NCBI RefSeq assembly: GCF_002286915.1
Contig: NZ_MVOG01000003.1
Location: 1 to 64,000 of the forward strand
From: Bifidobacterium italicum
GTDB taxonomy: Bacteria > Actinomycetota > Actinomycetes > Actinomycetales > Bifidobacteriaceae
Length of the DNA stretch: 64,000 nt
Reading direction: 5' to 3'
Part shown: positions 63,747 to 64,000 of the stretch, piece by piece
How positions within the stretch are numbered: the first letter of the stretch is position 1
How the letters are laid out: each line of letters begins with the position of its first letter
Program-made: the position numbers and the translations under genes
The notes under the pieces: generated by a model
Seen by the model: only the letters and a program-made list of their open reading frames with translations
The model's database searches: none
Told to the model about the DNA's origin: nothing

Positions 63747-64000
63747 ACACCCCACCCGCAACAAGACCCATCTCCGTCCCGATCCGTCAACCTCGCCGAT
63801 GAACCGACCCACAGCGTCCCATTCCGTCAACCACGTCGACAACCCCGACCACAACAGGACCCATTTCCGTGCCGATTCGTCGAACCCTCGACGAACCGAC
63901 CCGTAAAGCAGCCCGCTTCCGTACCGATCCGTCGGCCCCGTCGACAAACTCACCCACTCCGGTCCGTACCGTCGGCCCCGTCGACGAACCGGCCCGCAAA
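63747..64000 (+). repeat. Periodic repeat array 3 (runs off the window end)
   Basis: Cores near 63747, 63799, 63839, 63893, 63945 and 63984, steps of 52-54 or 39-40 bp, same strand and motif as arrays 1 and 2 (for example GACGAACCGACCCGTAAA). It lies upstream of the rplJ leader and probably continues past 64000. Confidence 0.8.

Overview
The window is high-GC chromosomal DNA with bifidobacterial gene content and order. It holds a complete S10-spc-alpha ribosomal superoperon, a fused acetaldehyde-CoA/alcohol dehydrogenase (adhE) beside a YwiC-like gene, rplM-rpsI near glgX and malQ, an orphan groES under CIRCE control, and short Bifidobacterium-type intergenic hairpins. I infer the genus Bifidobacterium (Actinomycetota) and do not name a species.

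Layout. 1-5.2 kb: end of an unrecognised gene, tRNA-Ser(CGA), truA and a large sortase-type surface protein. 5.4-20.6 kb (minus strand): rplQ, rpoA, rpsK, rpsM, rpmJ, infA, adk, secY, rplO, rpmD, rpsE, rplR, rplF, rpsH, rpsZ, rplE, rplX, rplN, rpsQ, rpmC, rplP, rpsC, rplV, rpsS, rplB, rplW, rplD, rplC, rpsJ, listed downstream to upstream. The cluster is broken by perfect hairpins at segment borders and lacks rpsD. 21-29 kb: YwiC-like membrane protein, adhE, a divergent ROK-type regulator and the debranching enzyme glgX. 29-32.7 kb: an AT-rich island with an exported amidase_6-like protein, a small membrane protein and a decayed IS1249/IS256-type element with recognisable ends. 32.7-41.1 kb: rpsI, rplM, a GmrSD-like restriction gene (DUF262+DUF1524), malQ, a repeat protein, a YigZ family protein and a 2-hydroxyacid dehydrogenase.

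41.5-50 kb: tRNA-Ser(GCT), dinB under a LexA box, dapC, fdxA, an APC permease, murB, the tRNA-Tyr/Thr/Met-rpmG group and groES with CIRCE. 50-54.3 kb: a set resembling the mycobacterial Rv0991c-Rv0996 neighbourhood (FmdB zinc ribbon, 5-formyl-THF cyclo-ligase, RimJ-like acetyltransferase, GlpR/SepX-like membrane protein) plus a SAF-domain protein; galU and the gephyrin-like glp are missing from between them. 54.3-60.3 kb: a translationally coupled three-gene operon made of an FHA-domain protein, a 1212-residue helicase/nuclease-like protein whose ATPase and nuclease motifs both look degenerate, and a 100-residue protein. 60.3-64 kb: a DUF559-like nuclease gene and rplJ-rplL, separated by three same-orientation arrays of an uncharacterised ~53/40-bp periodic repeat.

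The most unusual items are the FHA/pseudo-helicase operon and the periodic repeat arrays. Smaller points of interest are the leaderless promoters (glgX, dinB, 5-formyl-THF cyclo-ligase), the 134-nt inverted-repeat element before dapC, and a cluster of DnaA-box-like sites at 53.4 kb.
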